This document shows, piece by piece, positions 42,460 through 51,822 of a stretch of 64,000 nucleotides of DNA. The stretch spans positions 13,373 through 77,372 of the forward strand of contig CAYZZX010000002.1 in the NCBI GenBank assembly GCA_964483085.1, read 5' to 3'. Position 1 is the stretch's first letter, and each line of letters begins with the position of its first letter. The position numbers and the translations under genes are program-made. The DNA comes from JALHFZ01 sp964483085. GTDB taxonomy: Bacteria > Synergistota > Synergistia > Synergistales > Aminobacteriaceae. The notes beneath the pieces were generated by a model, which had not been told where the DNA came from, did no database searches, and saw nothing but the letters and a program-made list of their open reading frames with translations.

Positions 42460-44369
42460 TCCGCTCCATGATGCGTCTTTCCGTCTGGGGGGTTCGGAGC
42501 CGCCGTCAGGAGATCATCTCCGAGCTGTTCAGCCTCGGTGTCCTTCACCTCGACGAGGGGGAGGGCGGTTTTCGTGGAGACGATGGAACCCTGAACGGAC
42601 TGCGGCTCCTTAGAGGAAGGGTTCTCGGCCTGGTAGAAGCCCTCGGGTGGGATCGATGGGATGGCCTGAAGGATTCTGACGTGGACGAGGCAGTGCAGCT
42701 TTTCTCCGACCTTTCTCCGGAGGAGTTCGTCCCTGAAATCTCAAAAAGCCTTGATAAATTCAGCACCCGACTCACAAATCTGCAGGAAGACCTCGCCCGG
42801 GACGAGGACACTGCGGCGAAATTGAAAAAATCTCTTGATCTCCTCTCTCGTTTTTCAGCCTTCTTTCAGCGTTGGAGTGATTCCGCCAGAGAGTCATTCA
42901 TCACCCTCTGGTGGATATCCCCTGAAAAGATCCCCCCCTTTCTCGCTGCAGTTCAAAACGATCTTCTCTCCCGGGGAAGAGAGGATTTTGGAGGAATTGA
43001 TCATCATTTTGTACCCGGCCGGGAGGGTCCCGGCATCCTGTCACTCCGGGTTCCACAGGCCCTGGCCTCAGGACTTTCCGCCATCGCGGTAAGGGAAAAA
43101 GCCCTGCCCTGGCGTCTTCCCGAATGCTGCGACCAGAAGGCTCCCGCGTCTTCCATCCCCTCTCTGAAGGCCTTTGTCGATGAGCTTGAACTTCACATTC
43201 ATTCCATAAAAAAAGACCTCTCGGAAAACTCCGAGGAGTGGGGGCCCCGCCTCGCGGCCCTTTTTCTTTTTCTCGACGAAAAAACCGAACAGGCCGCCGT
43301 GGAGGCGCGCATCGAAACCCCCGATAATTTTTTCGTCCTTTCCGGATGGATCCCCCGGGATTTTCTTTTGGCCACCGAGGAACGCCTCAAGGCAAAGTTT
43401 GGAAGGGATATTCTGATGAAGTGCCGCCTCCCGGGAAAGGACGAATGGAAGGATGTTCCCACATCGCTGAAAAACCGTTCAGTCACCGCTCCCTTCGAGG
43501 TGTTTTTAAAGCTTCTCCGCCCCCCCTCCTATACAGGTTTTGATCCGACGACCGCCGTGGCCGTCTTCTTTCCTTTTTTTTCAGGCATCATGGTCGGCGA
43601 CATAGGGTACGGGATCATCGTCTTTCTCCTCTCCCTCAGCCTGAAAAGGGCGAAACGTCCCGTTCTCCGGGACGTGGGGTCAATTCTGCTCATAGTCTCT
43701 CTCTGGAGCGTCCTCTGGGGAGCGGTCTGGGGCGAATTTTTCGGAGACATCGGCCATCGATTATTTCATCTTCGCCCGCTCTGGCTTGAGCGGTCCGAAG
43801 GAGTGCTTCCGGTCATGATCTTCACCATCGCGCTGGGAGCGGCTCATGTCGTCCTCGGCCTTCTCATAGGTATCTGGCAGGGAATAAAAAACCGCCATGC
43901 CCATGTCTGGATTGAGAAAACCGGCAATCTCATCATCCTCGGAAGCCTCTTCGGCTTTCTTTTTCTGCTGATGTCTGAATTTCCCCGGGGCCTTTTTTCA
44001 ATCCCCGTCTCTTTTCTTGTGATCGGCCTCGCCCTTCTTATCGCCGGAGGAGGCATCGGAGGGATCATCGAGGCCCTCGGAAGCATCGGAAACATCATCA
44101 GTTACGTCCGGATCGCGGCAATCGGCCTTTCCTCAGCCATCCTTGCCCTCGTAGCGTCGAAATTCCTGGACGTCTTCGGCCTCTCTATCCTGGGGGTGTT
44201 CCTCGCCCTCATGATTCATCTTCTGAATTTCATTCTTGCGGTTGCCGGGTCGGGTCTGCACTCTGCCCGGCTTCATTACGTCGAATTCTTCGGGAAGTTT
44301 TATTCCGACGGAGGAAAGAATTACACACCATTTCAGCGAAGGAGCGGATCCTCGTGGAAAAAGCATTAA
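42456..44369 (+). CDS. atpI: V-type ATP synthase subunit I (a subunit)
   Basis: 637 residues. Cytoplasmic N-terminal half (about 1-340) with coiled-coil arms, then about seven to eight membrane helices from FDPTTAVAVFFPFFSGIMVGDIGYGI (about 362) to the end. The conserved Arg-bearing helix and IGNIISYVRIAAIGLSSAILALV (about 545-567) match the ion-path region. With subunit K it forms the ion channel of the rotary enzyme. Confidence 0.92.
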   Translation: MIRSMMRLSVWGVRSRRQEIISELFSLGVLHLDEGEGGFRGDDGTLNGLRLLRGRVLGLVEALGWDRWDGLKDSDVDEAVQLFSDLSPEEFVPEISKSLDKFSTRLTNLQEDLARDEDTAAKLKKSLDLLSRFSAFFQRWSDSARESFITLWWISPEKIPPFLAAVQNDLLSRGREDFGGIDHHFVPGREGPGILSLRVPQALASGLSAIAVREKALPWRLPECCDQKAPASSIPSLKAFVDELELHIHSIKKDLSENSEEWGPRLAALFLFLDEKTEQAAVEARIETPDNFFVLSGWIPRDFLLATEERLKAKFGRDILMKCRLPGKDEWKDVPTSLKNRSVTAPFEVFLKLLRPPSYTGFDPTTAVAVFFPFFSGIMVGDIGYGIIVFLLSLSLKRAKRPVLRDVGSILLIVSLWSVLWGAVWGEFFGDIGHRLFHLRPLWLERSEGVLPVMIFTIALGAAHVVLGLLIGIWQGIKNRHAHVWIEKTGNLIILGSLFGFLFLLMSEFPRGLFSIPVSFLVIGLALLIAGGGIGGIIEALGSIGNIISYVRIAAIGLSSAILALVASKFLDVFGLSILGVFLALMIHLLNFILAVAGSGLHSARLHYVEFFGKFYSDGGKNYTPFQRRSGSSWKKH

Positions 44370-44572
44370 TAGCTCTTGCGGCTGCCCTTGCAGTGGGAGT
44401 ACCTGCAGTGGCGACCGCCTATGCCCAGGCTAAAATCGGAAGCGCCGGGGCAGGCACTGTTGCGGAAAAACCTGAAACAGGAGGCACCATCATCATCCTC
44501 GAAGCCCTCCCCGAAACCATGGTCATCCTCGGTTTCGTGGTGGCGATCATGATCATCCTCCAGCTGGCCTGA
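44354..44572 (+). CDS. atpK: V-type ATP synthase subunit K (c ring)
   Basis: 72 residues from a GTG, a single two-helix hairpin, like the archaeal 8-kDa form and unlike the 16-kDa duplicated NtpK of Enterococcus hirae. Helix 1 ends AYAQAKIGSAGAG with Gln25; helix 2 carries LPETMVILGFVVAIMI with the ion-binding Glu54 and Thr55. Aligning by eye with the second hairpin of E. hirae NtpK, Gln25 and Glu54 fall on its Na+ ligands Gln110 and Glu139. Overlaps atpI by 16 bases. Confidence 0.92.
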   Translation: MEKALIALAAALAVGVPAVATAYAQAKIGSAGAGTVAEKPETGGTIIILEALPETMVILGFVVAIMIILQLA

Positions 44573-44580
44573 GGAAGTCC

Positions 44581-45234
44581 TTGGAACCCCTGGCCACTCC
44601 TCCTGACGAAAGGGAGGATATTGCCTCCTTTCGTCAGGCCCTCCGGGAAGAACATGAACGAAAGATCGCCCGTCTAGAGAGGGAGCAGAATGCTGCCCTT
44701 GACGAACTCATCGGCGAACGGCGAGCACAGGTGGAGCTTCGGGTGAAGGAGATGCGCCGGGAGCATGAACAGCGCTTTTCTCTTCTTCTTGAGGAGAAAA
44801 GAAAAGAGGGAATCGCGTCAGTTCGAACATCTCTGCTGCAGCATTTTGACTCGCTGAACCGTCTGTGCGGAGACAGAATGAAAGAAAAAAGCCTCTCCCT
44901 CAGAAAAAATCGTGACGCAGAATATACCGCTCTCCTTCTCTTGCTCGCCCGTGAAGGCCTTGAAGCCGCAGGCCTGCCTGCAGTGATCTCGGTCGAACCG
45001 GGAGAGGCGGTACTGCTGTCAACAACCGGCGATTTCCCTCTCGGCGAGGGTGTGGAGATTATTGAAGAACCCCGGCATAAATGGGGCGGATGCCTCGTCA
45101 CTTCAGGCACTACCGTCATTGATAATACGCTCTCTTCCCGCTGGAATAAGCTCTCCGGTGAATTTGCCCTCGAACTCTCACGACTGCTGAATGACACTTT
45201 TTCGGAAATCAACGACAGAATCTCCGAATTATGA
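44581..45234 (+). CDS. atpE: V-type ATP synthase subunit E
   Basis: 217 residues from TTG 44581 with GAGGAAG upstream. Long N-terminal helix (about 15-105, many Glu/Arg), then the globular C-terminal domain ending GGCLVTSGTTVIDNTLSSRWNKLSGEFALELSRLL, typical of subunit E, where a GGxxxxxGxxxxDNT phrase is conserved. Peripheral stalk, links the A3B3 head to subunit I. Confidence 0.88.
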   Translation: MEPLATPPDEREDIASFRQALREEHERKIARLEREQNAALDELIGERRAQVELRVKEMRREHEQRFSLLLEEKRKEGIASVRTSLLQHFDSLNRLCGDRMKEKSLSLRKNRDAEYTALLLLLAREGLEAAGLPAVISVEPGEAVLLSTTGDFPLGEGVEIIEEPRHKWGGCLVTSGTTVIDNTLSSRWNKLSGEFALELSRLLNDTFSEINDRISEL

Positions 45235-46267
45235 ATATCTGAATGCCGTGCTTCGGGCAAAGGGTACGAAACTTCTCCCGGAAGAAGAGTTTCGTGCCCT
45301 TGCCCATGGATCGCTGAAGGCCTTCGAGCTCTTCATTCTCGAAAGCTCCTACGGAGAGCGGTACCGGGAGCAGCTCGCCCAGGGGACTACCTCTCTTCTG
45401 AAGCGTCTCGAAAACGCCCTCGCGGCAGGAAGCGCCGACAGGCTGCTTGAGGCGGCCTCCCGTGCCGAGGGGGAGTCGGAGTTCTTTCTTTCCATCGTCC
45501 TCTCCATGGGGGATCTCTACAACGGCAGATTTCTTCTCCGTTCTCTTTCGGGAGGGGGACGGGGGGCGATGGCGCCAGCGTGGCACCGCTATTCGCTGCT
45601 CGATTTTCCTTTTTACGACGACCTCTGGTATAAATGCCCCACGGCGGCCGACGGAGCCGTACGCTCCTACGAGGAATACGGAGAGTTTTCGAATATCCTC
45701 GGAGACGCCTTTCGCTTTCTGCATGAGACGGGCAACCTTCCCGGCTCGGAGAGGCTTTTTTTCGCCCGCTGGCTCTCCTGGTGGAAGAAGGAGCTTGAAA
45801 AATACAGCAACGAGAACGGCCGCAGGATGGCGGAGTTCCTCGGCCGCCTGACGGATACCTGGAATTTCAATATATGGCTTCGGGGAATTCAGCAGGACGG
45901 ACAGGGAGAAGAAGCCCCGTCTTCCTTTTTGCCCGGAGGATGGGGGCTTCCCATCGAAAAACTTGAGACTGCCGGGGACGCCGAATCTCTCTTCTCGGAT
46001 TCCGGATGGTCAATACCGTTAAGCTCCTTCTCTGCCGGAAAGTCCGCGAATTTTCAGCGGACCGTTCAGAAGGCCTTCTTTCAATGGCAGAAGGGACTCT
46101 ACCGGCGAAACCTTCTCGGCATCGATGTTCCTCTCGGATACACGGCCATGGTCCTCGACGAATGGCGCGGCCTTACCCTGATCGCTGTGGGGCTCTCCCT
46201 GGGAATGCCTGCCGGAGAAATAGAGGATCATCTGTACGGCGGCGGAAAAGAGGAGGAGAGAGGATGA
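45191..46267 (+). CDS. atpC: V-type ATP synthase subunit C
   Basis: 358 residues, overlapping atpE by 44 bases. N-terminal YEYLNAVLRAKGTKLLPEEEF matches the Y-x-Y-x-N-A-R start of the AtpC/d subunit; all-helical three-lobed layout expected. It caps the c ring and contacts subunit F/D. Divergent, but position and N-terminal motif are firm. Confidence 0.87.
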   Translation: MTLFRKSTTESPNYEYLNAVLRAKGTKLLPEEEFRALAHGSLKAFELFILESSYGERYREQLAQGTTSLLKRLENALAAGSADRLLEAASRAEGESEFFLSIVLSMGDLYNGRFLLRSLSGGGRGAMAPAWHRYSLLDFPFYDDLWYKCPTAADGAVRSYEEYGEFSNILGDAFRFLHETGNLPGSERLFFARWLSWWKKELEKYSNENGRRMAEFLGRLTDTWNFNIWLRGIQQDGQGEEAPSSFLPGGWGLPIEKLETAGDAESLFSDSGWSIPLSSFSAGKSANFQRTVQKAFFQWQKGLYRRNLLGIDVPLGYTAMVLDEWRGLTLIAVGLSLGMPAGEIEDHLYGGGKEEERG

Positions 46268-46530
46268 GCACTGACAGACCGGCCTTTGCCGTGGGAAGTC
46301 AGGTTTTTGTAGATCTGTGGGCTCTCATGGGGTTTGTTCCGATTCCGAGCGAATCGCCCGAGGATATCTCGGGAGTTCTCTCGGTCCTCTCCCGGGAAAA
46401 AGCCGCCTTCATCGTGGCGGAAGAATCCTGGTTCTTCGGGATAGCGGAACCGGTTCGAAAAAGGCTCGAAAAATCGGGGGAACTCGTATGGATACAGTTC
46501 CCCTCCTGTGACAGCACAGAAATGAGATGA
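46264..46530 (+). CDS. atpF: V-type ATP synthase subunit F
   Basis: 88 residues from ATG 46264 (GAGGAGG upstream, ATGA overlap with subunit C); the longer open frame into subunit C is not used. VGSQVFVDLWALMGFVPIP and AAFIVAEESWF fit the Rossmann-like subunit F that binds the central shaft. Slightly short for the family (about 100). Confidence 0.82.
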   Translation: MSTDRPAFAVGSQVFVDLWALMGFVPIPSESPEDISGVLSVLSREKAAFIVAEESWFFGIAEPVRKRLEKSGELVWIQFPSCDSTEMR

Positions 46531-46537
46531 GGAAGAG

Positions 46538-48298
46538 ATGAGAAAAACAGGAGTCGTTACGGGGATATCCGGACCGGTGGTCACAGTGAGCCCCCGTCAG
46601 CCCGTATATATGTTCGAGGTGACCCGGGTCGGTACTTCCGGGCTCCTCGGCGAAGTCATCCGCATTCAGAAGGGTACGGTCTACGTGCAGGTCTACGAAG
46701 ACACCTCAGGTCTTGCCTACGGCGATGAAGTGGTCTTCGAGGATGATCTTCTTTCCGTTGAACTCGGTCCCGGTCTGCTGGGCGGAGTGTTCGACGGAAT
46801 CGGCAGACCCCTGAAGACCCTCGGAGAGGACGGGATTTTTCTTCCCAGAGGGGCAAATCTTCCCACCATCGGCTCGGGAACGGTCTATCCCTTTGTTCCG
46901 GCTCTTTCAGCCGGCGATGATGTCCGTCCCGGGGACGTGATGGGAAGAGTGCAGGAGAACGCAAACTTCACCGCCTCCGTGATGTTCCCCCCCGCCGAGG
47001 CTCCCGGTACCGTGGCCTGGCGAGCGGAGGAGGGGGAGTATTCTCCCAGAGAGACGGTCGTTCGCCTCGAGGACGGTCGTGAGTTCTCCATGGTGCAGCG
47101 GTGGCGGGTGCGGATTCCCCGGCCCGTCAGCACCCGTCTTCCCCTCGAAGTTCCCCTTCTGACGGGGCAGAGAATCCTCGATACCCTCTTTCCCATCCCC
47201 CTCGGAGGAGCGGCAGTTCTGCCAGGAGGATTCGGCACGGGGAAGACCGTCACCCAGCAGTCCCTTGCGAAATGGTGTTCCGCCGACGTCATTATCTACG
47301 TGGGGTGCGGAGAGCGGGGGAACGAGATGACCGAAGTCCTCGAGGAGTTTCCCGAGCTTGTGGACCCGGGCACGGGCGGCCCTCTGATGAACAGGACCGT
47401 ACTGGTGGCGAACACCTCCAATATGCCCGTGGCGGCGAGGGAGGCCAGCATCTATCTGGGGATGACCCTCGGAGAATTCTACCGTGACATGGGGTTCAAC
47501 GTGGCCATCATGGCGGACTCCACCTCCCGGTGGGCCGAGGCCCTCCGGGAGATCGGAGGGAGGCTCGAAGAGATGCCGGGAGAGGAGGGGTACCCCGCCT
47601 ACCTCGGCAGCCGCCTCGCCCAGTATTACGAGCGGGCGGGGAGATCACAGGCCCTTGGAAGCCCCGACCGGATCGGATCGATCACCGTGGTGAACGCAGT
47701 ATCCCCCGCTGGCGGAGATTTCTCTGAGCCGGTGACCCAGGCCAGCCTCCGCATGTCCGGAGCCTTCTGGGCCCTCGACAAGGGGCTTGCCCAGCAGCGA
47801 CACTTTCCTGCCATCAACTGGCGGCAGAGCTACACTCTCTACGACGAAATGCTCACTCCGTGGTTCCGGGAGGCCCTCGGAGAGGAGTGGTTCTCCCTCA
47901 AAGCCTTCATGAAGGAAATCCTTGAAAAGGAGCAGTCCCTTCTTGATCTCGTTCAGCTCGTGGGTCGGGACGGTCTCTCTGAAGAGGACAAGTGGACTCT
48001 CTTTCTTGCCGAACTCTACCGGGTGCTCTTTCTTCAGCAGAATGCCTTTTCTACGACGGACGCCTCCTTCCCTCTTTCCCGTCAGCGAGATCTTCTGCTC
48101 GTGCTGAAGAATTTGAACGACCTTGCGGATGTTTTCCTCACCAGAGGAGGTTTCTTCGAACAGATCTCTGAGTTTCCTCTCCGGGCGGAGCTCCTTCACC
48201 TTCGGGAGACTGAAGAAGAGGATCTCGCCGAAAGAGGATCCGAATGGTGCACAAATCTGTCGGAAAAACTCGCCTCTCTGGAGGTGATGGCGGGATGA
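46538..48298 (+). CDS. atpA: V-type ATP synthase subunit A (catalytic)
   Basis: 586 residues. N-terminal barrel, the bulge domain unique to A subunits (about 110-190), Walker A GGFGTGKTVTQQ (about 228-239), CGERGNEMTEVLEEFPEL with the catalytic Glu, and MADSTSRWAEALREI (about 326-340). Hydrolyses or makes ATP in the A3B3 head. Seven bases after subunit F; overlaps B by 4. Confidence 0.97.
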   Translation: MRKTGVVTGISGPVVTVSPRQPVYMFEVTRVGTSGLLGEVIRIQKGTVYVQVYEDTSGLAYGDEVVFEDDLLSVELGPGLLGGVFDGIGRPLKTLGEDGIFLPRGANLPTIGSGTVYPFVPALSAGDDVRPGDVMGRVQENANFTASVMFPPAEAPGTVAWRAEEGEYSPRETVVRLEDGREFSMVQRWRVRIPRPVSTRLPLEVPLLTGQRILDTLFPIPLGGAAVLPGGFGTGKTVTQQSLAKWCSADVIIYVGCGERGNEMTEVLEEFPELVDPGTGGPLMNRTVLVANTSNMPVAAREASIYLGMTLGEFYRDMGFNVAIMADSTSRWAEALREIGGRLEEMPGEEGYPAYLGSRLAQYYERAGRSQALGSPDRIGSITVVNAVSPAGGDFSEPVTQASLRMSGAFWALDKGLAQQRHFPAINWRQSYTLYDEMLTPWFREALGEEWFSLKAFMKEILEKEQSLLDLVQLVGRDGLSEEDKWTLFLAELYRVLFLQQNAFSTTDASFPLSRQRDLLLVLKNLNDLADVFLTRGGFFEQISEFPLRAELLHLRETEEEDLAERGSEWCTNLSEKLASLEVMAG

Positions 48299-49686
48299 AG
48301 CCCCTCTACAGAGAAGGTTTTCGCGGAGTTGAAGAGATGAGCGGCCCCCTTATCTTTCTTCGGGGCATCTCACGGCCGTCCTACGGCGAACTGGTCACGG
48401 TGGAGACCCCTGAGGGGACGAGAACAGGGCAGATACTGCAGATCCAGGGGGACATCTCCATCGTACAGGTCTTCGAGGGAACCATGGGGCTCTCTCCCGA
48501 CCGAACCACTGTCTGGCTGGAGCGGGACATCCTGCGCATTCCCGTGGGAGACTCCCTTGTGGGGCGCATCTTCGACGGAAAGGGGGAGGCCCTCGACGGC
48601 CTTCCGTCGAACTTCGCCGCTCTCTCCCTTCCGGTGAACGGAGCTCCCATCAACCCCATCCGCAGAAGCAGCCCGGATATCTACGTGGAGACGGGGATTT
48701 CCGCCCTCGACATGATGAACACCCTCGTCCGGGGGCAGAAGCTCCCCATTTTTTCGGGAGTCGGCCTGCCCGCAAACGAGCTGGCTGTACAGATCGTGGA
48801 GGGCGCGAATATTCCCGGATCGGCGGAACCCTTCCTCGTGGTCTTCGCCGCCATGGGCATCACCCGGCGGGAGGCTCAGTACTTCATGGAGGCCTTCCGT
48901 AAGTCGGGGGCTCTCAGCACAGGGGTCTTCTTTCTCAACCTCGCGAGCGATTCTGTGGTGGAACGCCTTCTGACCCCTCGGCTCGCCCTGACTGCGGCGG
49001 AATATTTCGCCTTCAACCGGGGGTATAATGTCCTCGTGGTTATGACGGACATGCTCTCCTACTGTGACGCCCTCCGGGAGGTGAGCGCCGCCCGGGAGGA
49101 GGTTCCGGGACGCCGGGGGTACCCCGGATACATGTACTCCGACCTCGCCGAGCTTTATGAGCGGGCGGGATGCGTCGCGGGGCTTCCGGGAAGCGTCACC
49201 CAGATCCCCATCATCACCATGCCCGATGACGACATGACGCACCCCGTGGTGGACCTCTCGGGGTACATCACGGAGGGGCAGATTACCCTCGACAGGCGCA
49301 TTCAGGAGAAGGGGATCTACCCCCCAATTGACGTTCTTCCCTGTCTCAGCCGCCTGATGAACAAGGGGATTGGCAGAGGAAAGACCTTCCCTCAGCACAG
49401 GGCCATGGCTGACCAGCTCTACGCCTGCTATGCCCGTGCCCGGGAGGTGGAGAGAATGCGGCTCATCGTGGGGGACGACGGCCTGACCGCCCTTGAAAGA
49501 ACCTATCTCACCTTCGGCGGCATCTTCGAGAAAAACTTTCTTGCCCAGGGAAAAACAGGGCGCACCCTCGCCGCCTCGGAGAAAATCGCCTGGAAATGTC
49601 TCTCCGTCCTGCCGCCAGGGGAGCTTTTCAAGCTCCCCGAGAAGTACGTGACCGAGAACATCGGTAAGGAAGGGGGAAGGTCATGA
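48295..49686 (+). CDS. atpB: V-type ATP synthase subunit B (regulatory)
   Basis: 463 residues from ATG 48295, overlapping the atpA stop (ATGA). A second ATG at residue 15 (MSGPLIFLRG) could also serve. Non-catalytic nucleotide-binding fold: IFSGVGLPANELAVQI where Walker A would be, MTDMLSYCDALREVSAAREEVPGRRGYPGYMYSDLA, and SGYITEGQI. No P-loop Lys, as expected for B. Confidence 0.96.
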   Translation: MKPLYREGFRGVEEMSGPLIFLRGISRPSYGELVTVETPEGTRTGQILQIQGDISIVQVFEGTMGLSPDRTTVWLERDILRIPVGDSLVGRIFDGKGEALDGLPSNFAALSLPVNGAPINPIRRSSPDIYVETGISALDMMNTLVRGQKLPIFSGVGLPANELAVQIVEGANIPGSAEPFLVVFAAMGITRREAQYFMEAFRKSGALSTGVFFLNLASDSVVERLLTPRLALTAAEYFAFNRGYNVLVVMTDMLSYCDALREVSAAREEVPGRRGYPGYMYSDLAELYERAGCVAGLPGSVTQIPIITMPDDDMTHPVVDLSGYITEGQITLDRRIQEKGIYPPIDVLPCLSRLMNKGIGRGKTFPQHRAMADQLYACYARAREVERMRLIVGDDGLTALERTYLTFGGIFEKNFLAQGKTGRTLAASEKIAWKCLSVLPPGELFKLPEKYVTENIGKEGGRS

Positions 49687-50375
49687 CAGGCAGAACATCA
49701 GGACCTCCGACGAGGGAACACCTTCTGGCCACCCGCAAAAGAATCGGTGCGGTGACCTACGGCAAAAAACTGCTCGAGAGAAAACGGGATGCTCTCCTGC
49801 GTTCCGCCGAGGAAGAGCGCCGCCTGTACCGGGAGGTTCGGAGCGAATTCCTTCGGAGGAGCAAGAATATCACCTTTCTCTACGCCCTCGTCCGGATGTT
49901 CGAGGGGGACGGATCGGTCCGCTTTCTCACCGCCGGCATCGCCCCTCTTCCCGTGGCGGTGGAGAAGAAATCCATCATGGGGTGCCGGTATTCCGTCTTC
50001 AGCCCCGGAGAAGGAGAGCGGAAGAACCTCTCCTGGAAGATTCCCTATGACCCGGCCATCACCTCCCTCTATGTTGAGGACCTTCTGAAGGCCATGGCCG
50101 ACGGGGAAGAGTGCATGTGGCAGTACATCAATTTGAAGACGAAGATCACGGCCATCGAAAGGGAGCTCTCACGAACCACATTGAAGATCAATACCCTTGA
50201 GCATATCCTTCTCCCCTCGCTACTGAAGGCGACAAAACGAATCGAGGATGTACTCTCCGAGAGGGAGCGGCAGGAAAAGTTCGTCGCAAAAAGAATGGGG
50301 AAAAAAAAGCGGAAATCTTCTCTGGAAAATATGGAATTTATACTGGACACACTCTGTGAAAATCATTATTCTTAG
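49683..50375 (+). CDS. atpD: V-type ATP synthase subunit D
   Basis: 230 residues, mostly long helices with a central loop. N-terminal TREHLLATRKRIGAVTYGKKLLERKRDALL and C-terminal RTTLKINTLEHILLPSLLKATKRIEDVLSERERQEKFVAKRMGKKK are the two coiled-coil strands of the rotor shaft. ATGA overlap with subunit B. The last V-ATPase gene. Confidence 0.93.
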   Translation: MTGRTSGPPTREHLLATRKRIGAVTYGKKLLERKRDALLRSAEEERRLYREVRSEFLRRSKNITFLYALVRMFEGDGSVRFLTAGIAPLPVAVEKKSIMGCRYSVFSPGEGERKNLSWKIPYDPAITSLYVEDLLKAMADGEECMWQYINLKTKITAIERELSRTTLKINTLEHILLPSLLKATKRIEDVLSERERQEKFVAKRMGKKKRKSSLENMEFILDTLCENHYS

Positions 50376-50817
50376 TGTGGGAAAGACAAAGGATATTCAT
50401 CTTTCCGCCCTGGCGGAACGGTATATCAAAAGAACCCGCTCCTTTCTCACTATCGGGCAGGAATTCGTCCCCGAGGGGAAGGACCGGGATAGAAGCCGTA
50501 AAATAGAAAGGGAAGGAGAAGAACTGCTGAAAAGAGTGCAGAGCAGAGATTTTGTTGTGACCCTCGAGGAAGCTGGAGAGGAGCGGGACAGCCCGGCCTT
50601 CGCCCGCTGGCTTGGGGAATTGGTCGATGGAACATCAGGTCGGATACTTTTTATTGTGGGAGGCGCTTTCGGCCTCTCCCAGCGAATTTGTGCCCGGAGG
50701 GACGCTTCCGTATCCCTCTCGAAAATGACGCTGCCCCACGAGTTCTGCCCCATGCTGCTGGCCGAGCAGATTTATCGCTCGTTCACCATACTTCGGGGCG
50801 GAGAATATCATCACTGA
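50356..50817 (+). CDS. rlmH: 23S rRNA (pseudouridine-1915-N3) methyltransferase RlmH
   Basis: 153 residues from GTG 50356, overlapping atpD by 20 bases. SPOUT fold with the SAM-binding knot: ILFIVGGAFGLSQRICARRDASVSLSKMTLPHEFCPMLLAEQIYRSFTILRGGEYHH (about 98-153); the terminal GxxYHH is diagnostic. Length matches the family (155-159). Confidence 0.94.
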   Translation: MKIIILSVGKTKDIHLSALAERYIKRTRSFLTIGQEFVPEGKDRDRSRKIEREGEELLKRVQSRDFVVTLEEAGEERDSPAFARWLGELVDGTSGRILFIVGGAFGLSQRICARRDASVSLSKMTLPHEFCPMLLAEQIYRSFTILRGGEYHH

Positions 50818-50830
50818 GGAGGAAACTGCT

Positions 50831-51139
50831 ATGAACATGGATAAGATTATGAAACAAGCGCAGAAGATGCAGGCCCAGATGGCGAAGGTCCAGGAAGAGC
50901 TGGCGGATGAAAAGGTTGAGGGGAATTCAGGGGGTGGAATGGTAACTGTCACGGCAAACGGCCAGGGTGAAATCCTCGCCGTGCGGATTGATCCTGAAGT
51001 CACCGGAGAAGAGGATGTTGAGATGCTCGAGGATCTTGTCCTTGCAGCGGTGAACGACGCCCTCCGGAGAAGCAAGGAGCTGGCCAACGGCAGAATGGGA
51101 CAGCTCACCGGAGGCATGGGCTCTCTGGGGCTTTTTTAG
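50831..51139 (+). CDS. YbaB/EbfC family nucleoid-associated protein
   Basis: 102 residues. MDKIMKQAQKMQAQMAKVQEELADEKVEG, then GGMVTVTANGQGEILAVRIDPEV and LVLAAVNDALRRSKELA. Small dimeric DNA-binding protein; its gene precedes recR in most bacteria, as here. GAGGAGGAAA precedes the ATG. Confidence 0.94.
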   Translation: MNMDKIMKQAQKMQAQMAKVQEELADEKVEGNSGGGMVTVTANGQGEILAVRIDPEVTGEEDVEMLEDLVLAAVNDALRRSKELANGRMGQLTGGMGSLGLF

Positions 51140-51148
51140 GAGCTCTCG

Positions 51149-51769
51149 TTGGCCCTTCCCGATCCCTTCGAACGACTCACTTCGCTTTTTCGAAAACTGC
51201 CCGGTGTCGGAAACAAGACCGCCAGGCGGATGGCTTTTTTTGTCCTTCAGCAGCCCCCCTCCTATGCCAATGACCTGGCATCATGCCTCGAGCGGCTCAA
51301 GGAGAGCATCTTTCCGTGCTCGAGATGCGGCAATATAACGGACAAGGACCCCTGCTCCCTCTGCACGGATCTTCTGCGGGACAGAAAGACCCTCTGCGTC
51401 GTGGAGACGGCGGAGGACCTCATCAGCATCGAACAGGCCGGAGTCTTCTCCGGAGTCTATCACGTCCTCGGCGGGCGGGTGTCTCCCCTCGACGGAGAAG
51501 ACCTTGATGAAGAAACCCTTGAACGCCTGTCAAAACACATCGAGGAGGATGGAACGGAAGAGGTGATCATCGCCACGAACCCGTGCATTGAAGGAGACCT
51601 CACCTTTCATGCCCTCGTGGAGTACCTCGAGGGGGGGGATACGAAGATCTCCCGCATTGCCTACGGTCTACCTGTAGGAGGAACCATTGAGTTTGCCGAC
51701 AGGACGACTCTTCTTGCGGCCCTTGAATCCCGGGTGACGACGAAATTGTACAAAAAAAACAGCGACTGA
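51149..51769 (+). CDS. recR: Recombination protein RecR
   Basis: 206 residues from TTG (AGGAG upstream). HhH segment FRKLPGVGNKTARRMAF (about 14-30), zinc finger CSRCGNITDKDPCSLC (about 57-72), Toprim domain from LCVVETAEDL (about 80) with GGRVSPLDG, and a Walker B-like C-terminus. Acts with RecF/RecO to load RecA. 9 bases after the YbaB gene. Confidence 0.96.
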   Translation: MALPDPFERLTSLFRKLPGVGNKTARRMAFFVLQQPPSYANDLASCLERLKESIFPCSRCGNITDKDPCSLCTDLLRDRKTLCVVETAEDLISIEQAGVFSGVYHVLGGRVSPLDGEDLDEETLERLSKHIEEDGTEEVIIATNPCIEGDLTFHALVEYLEGGDTKISRIAYGLPVGGTIEFADRTTLLAALESRVTTKLYKKNSD

Positions 51770-51822
51770 AAAAACGGCATTGCCGTTGAATATTTTAATA
51801 CTCTGCAAAGCGAGGTGATTCC

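Noticed and set aside
51773..51787. Terminator after recR
   Set aside because: AACGGCA/TGCCGTT has almost no loop and is not followed by a T tract.
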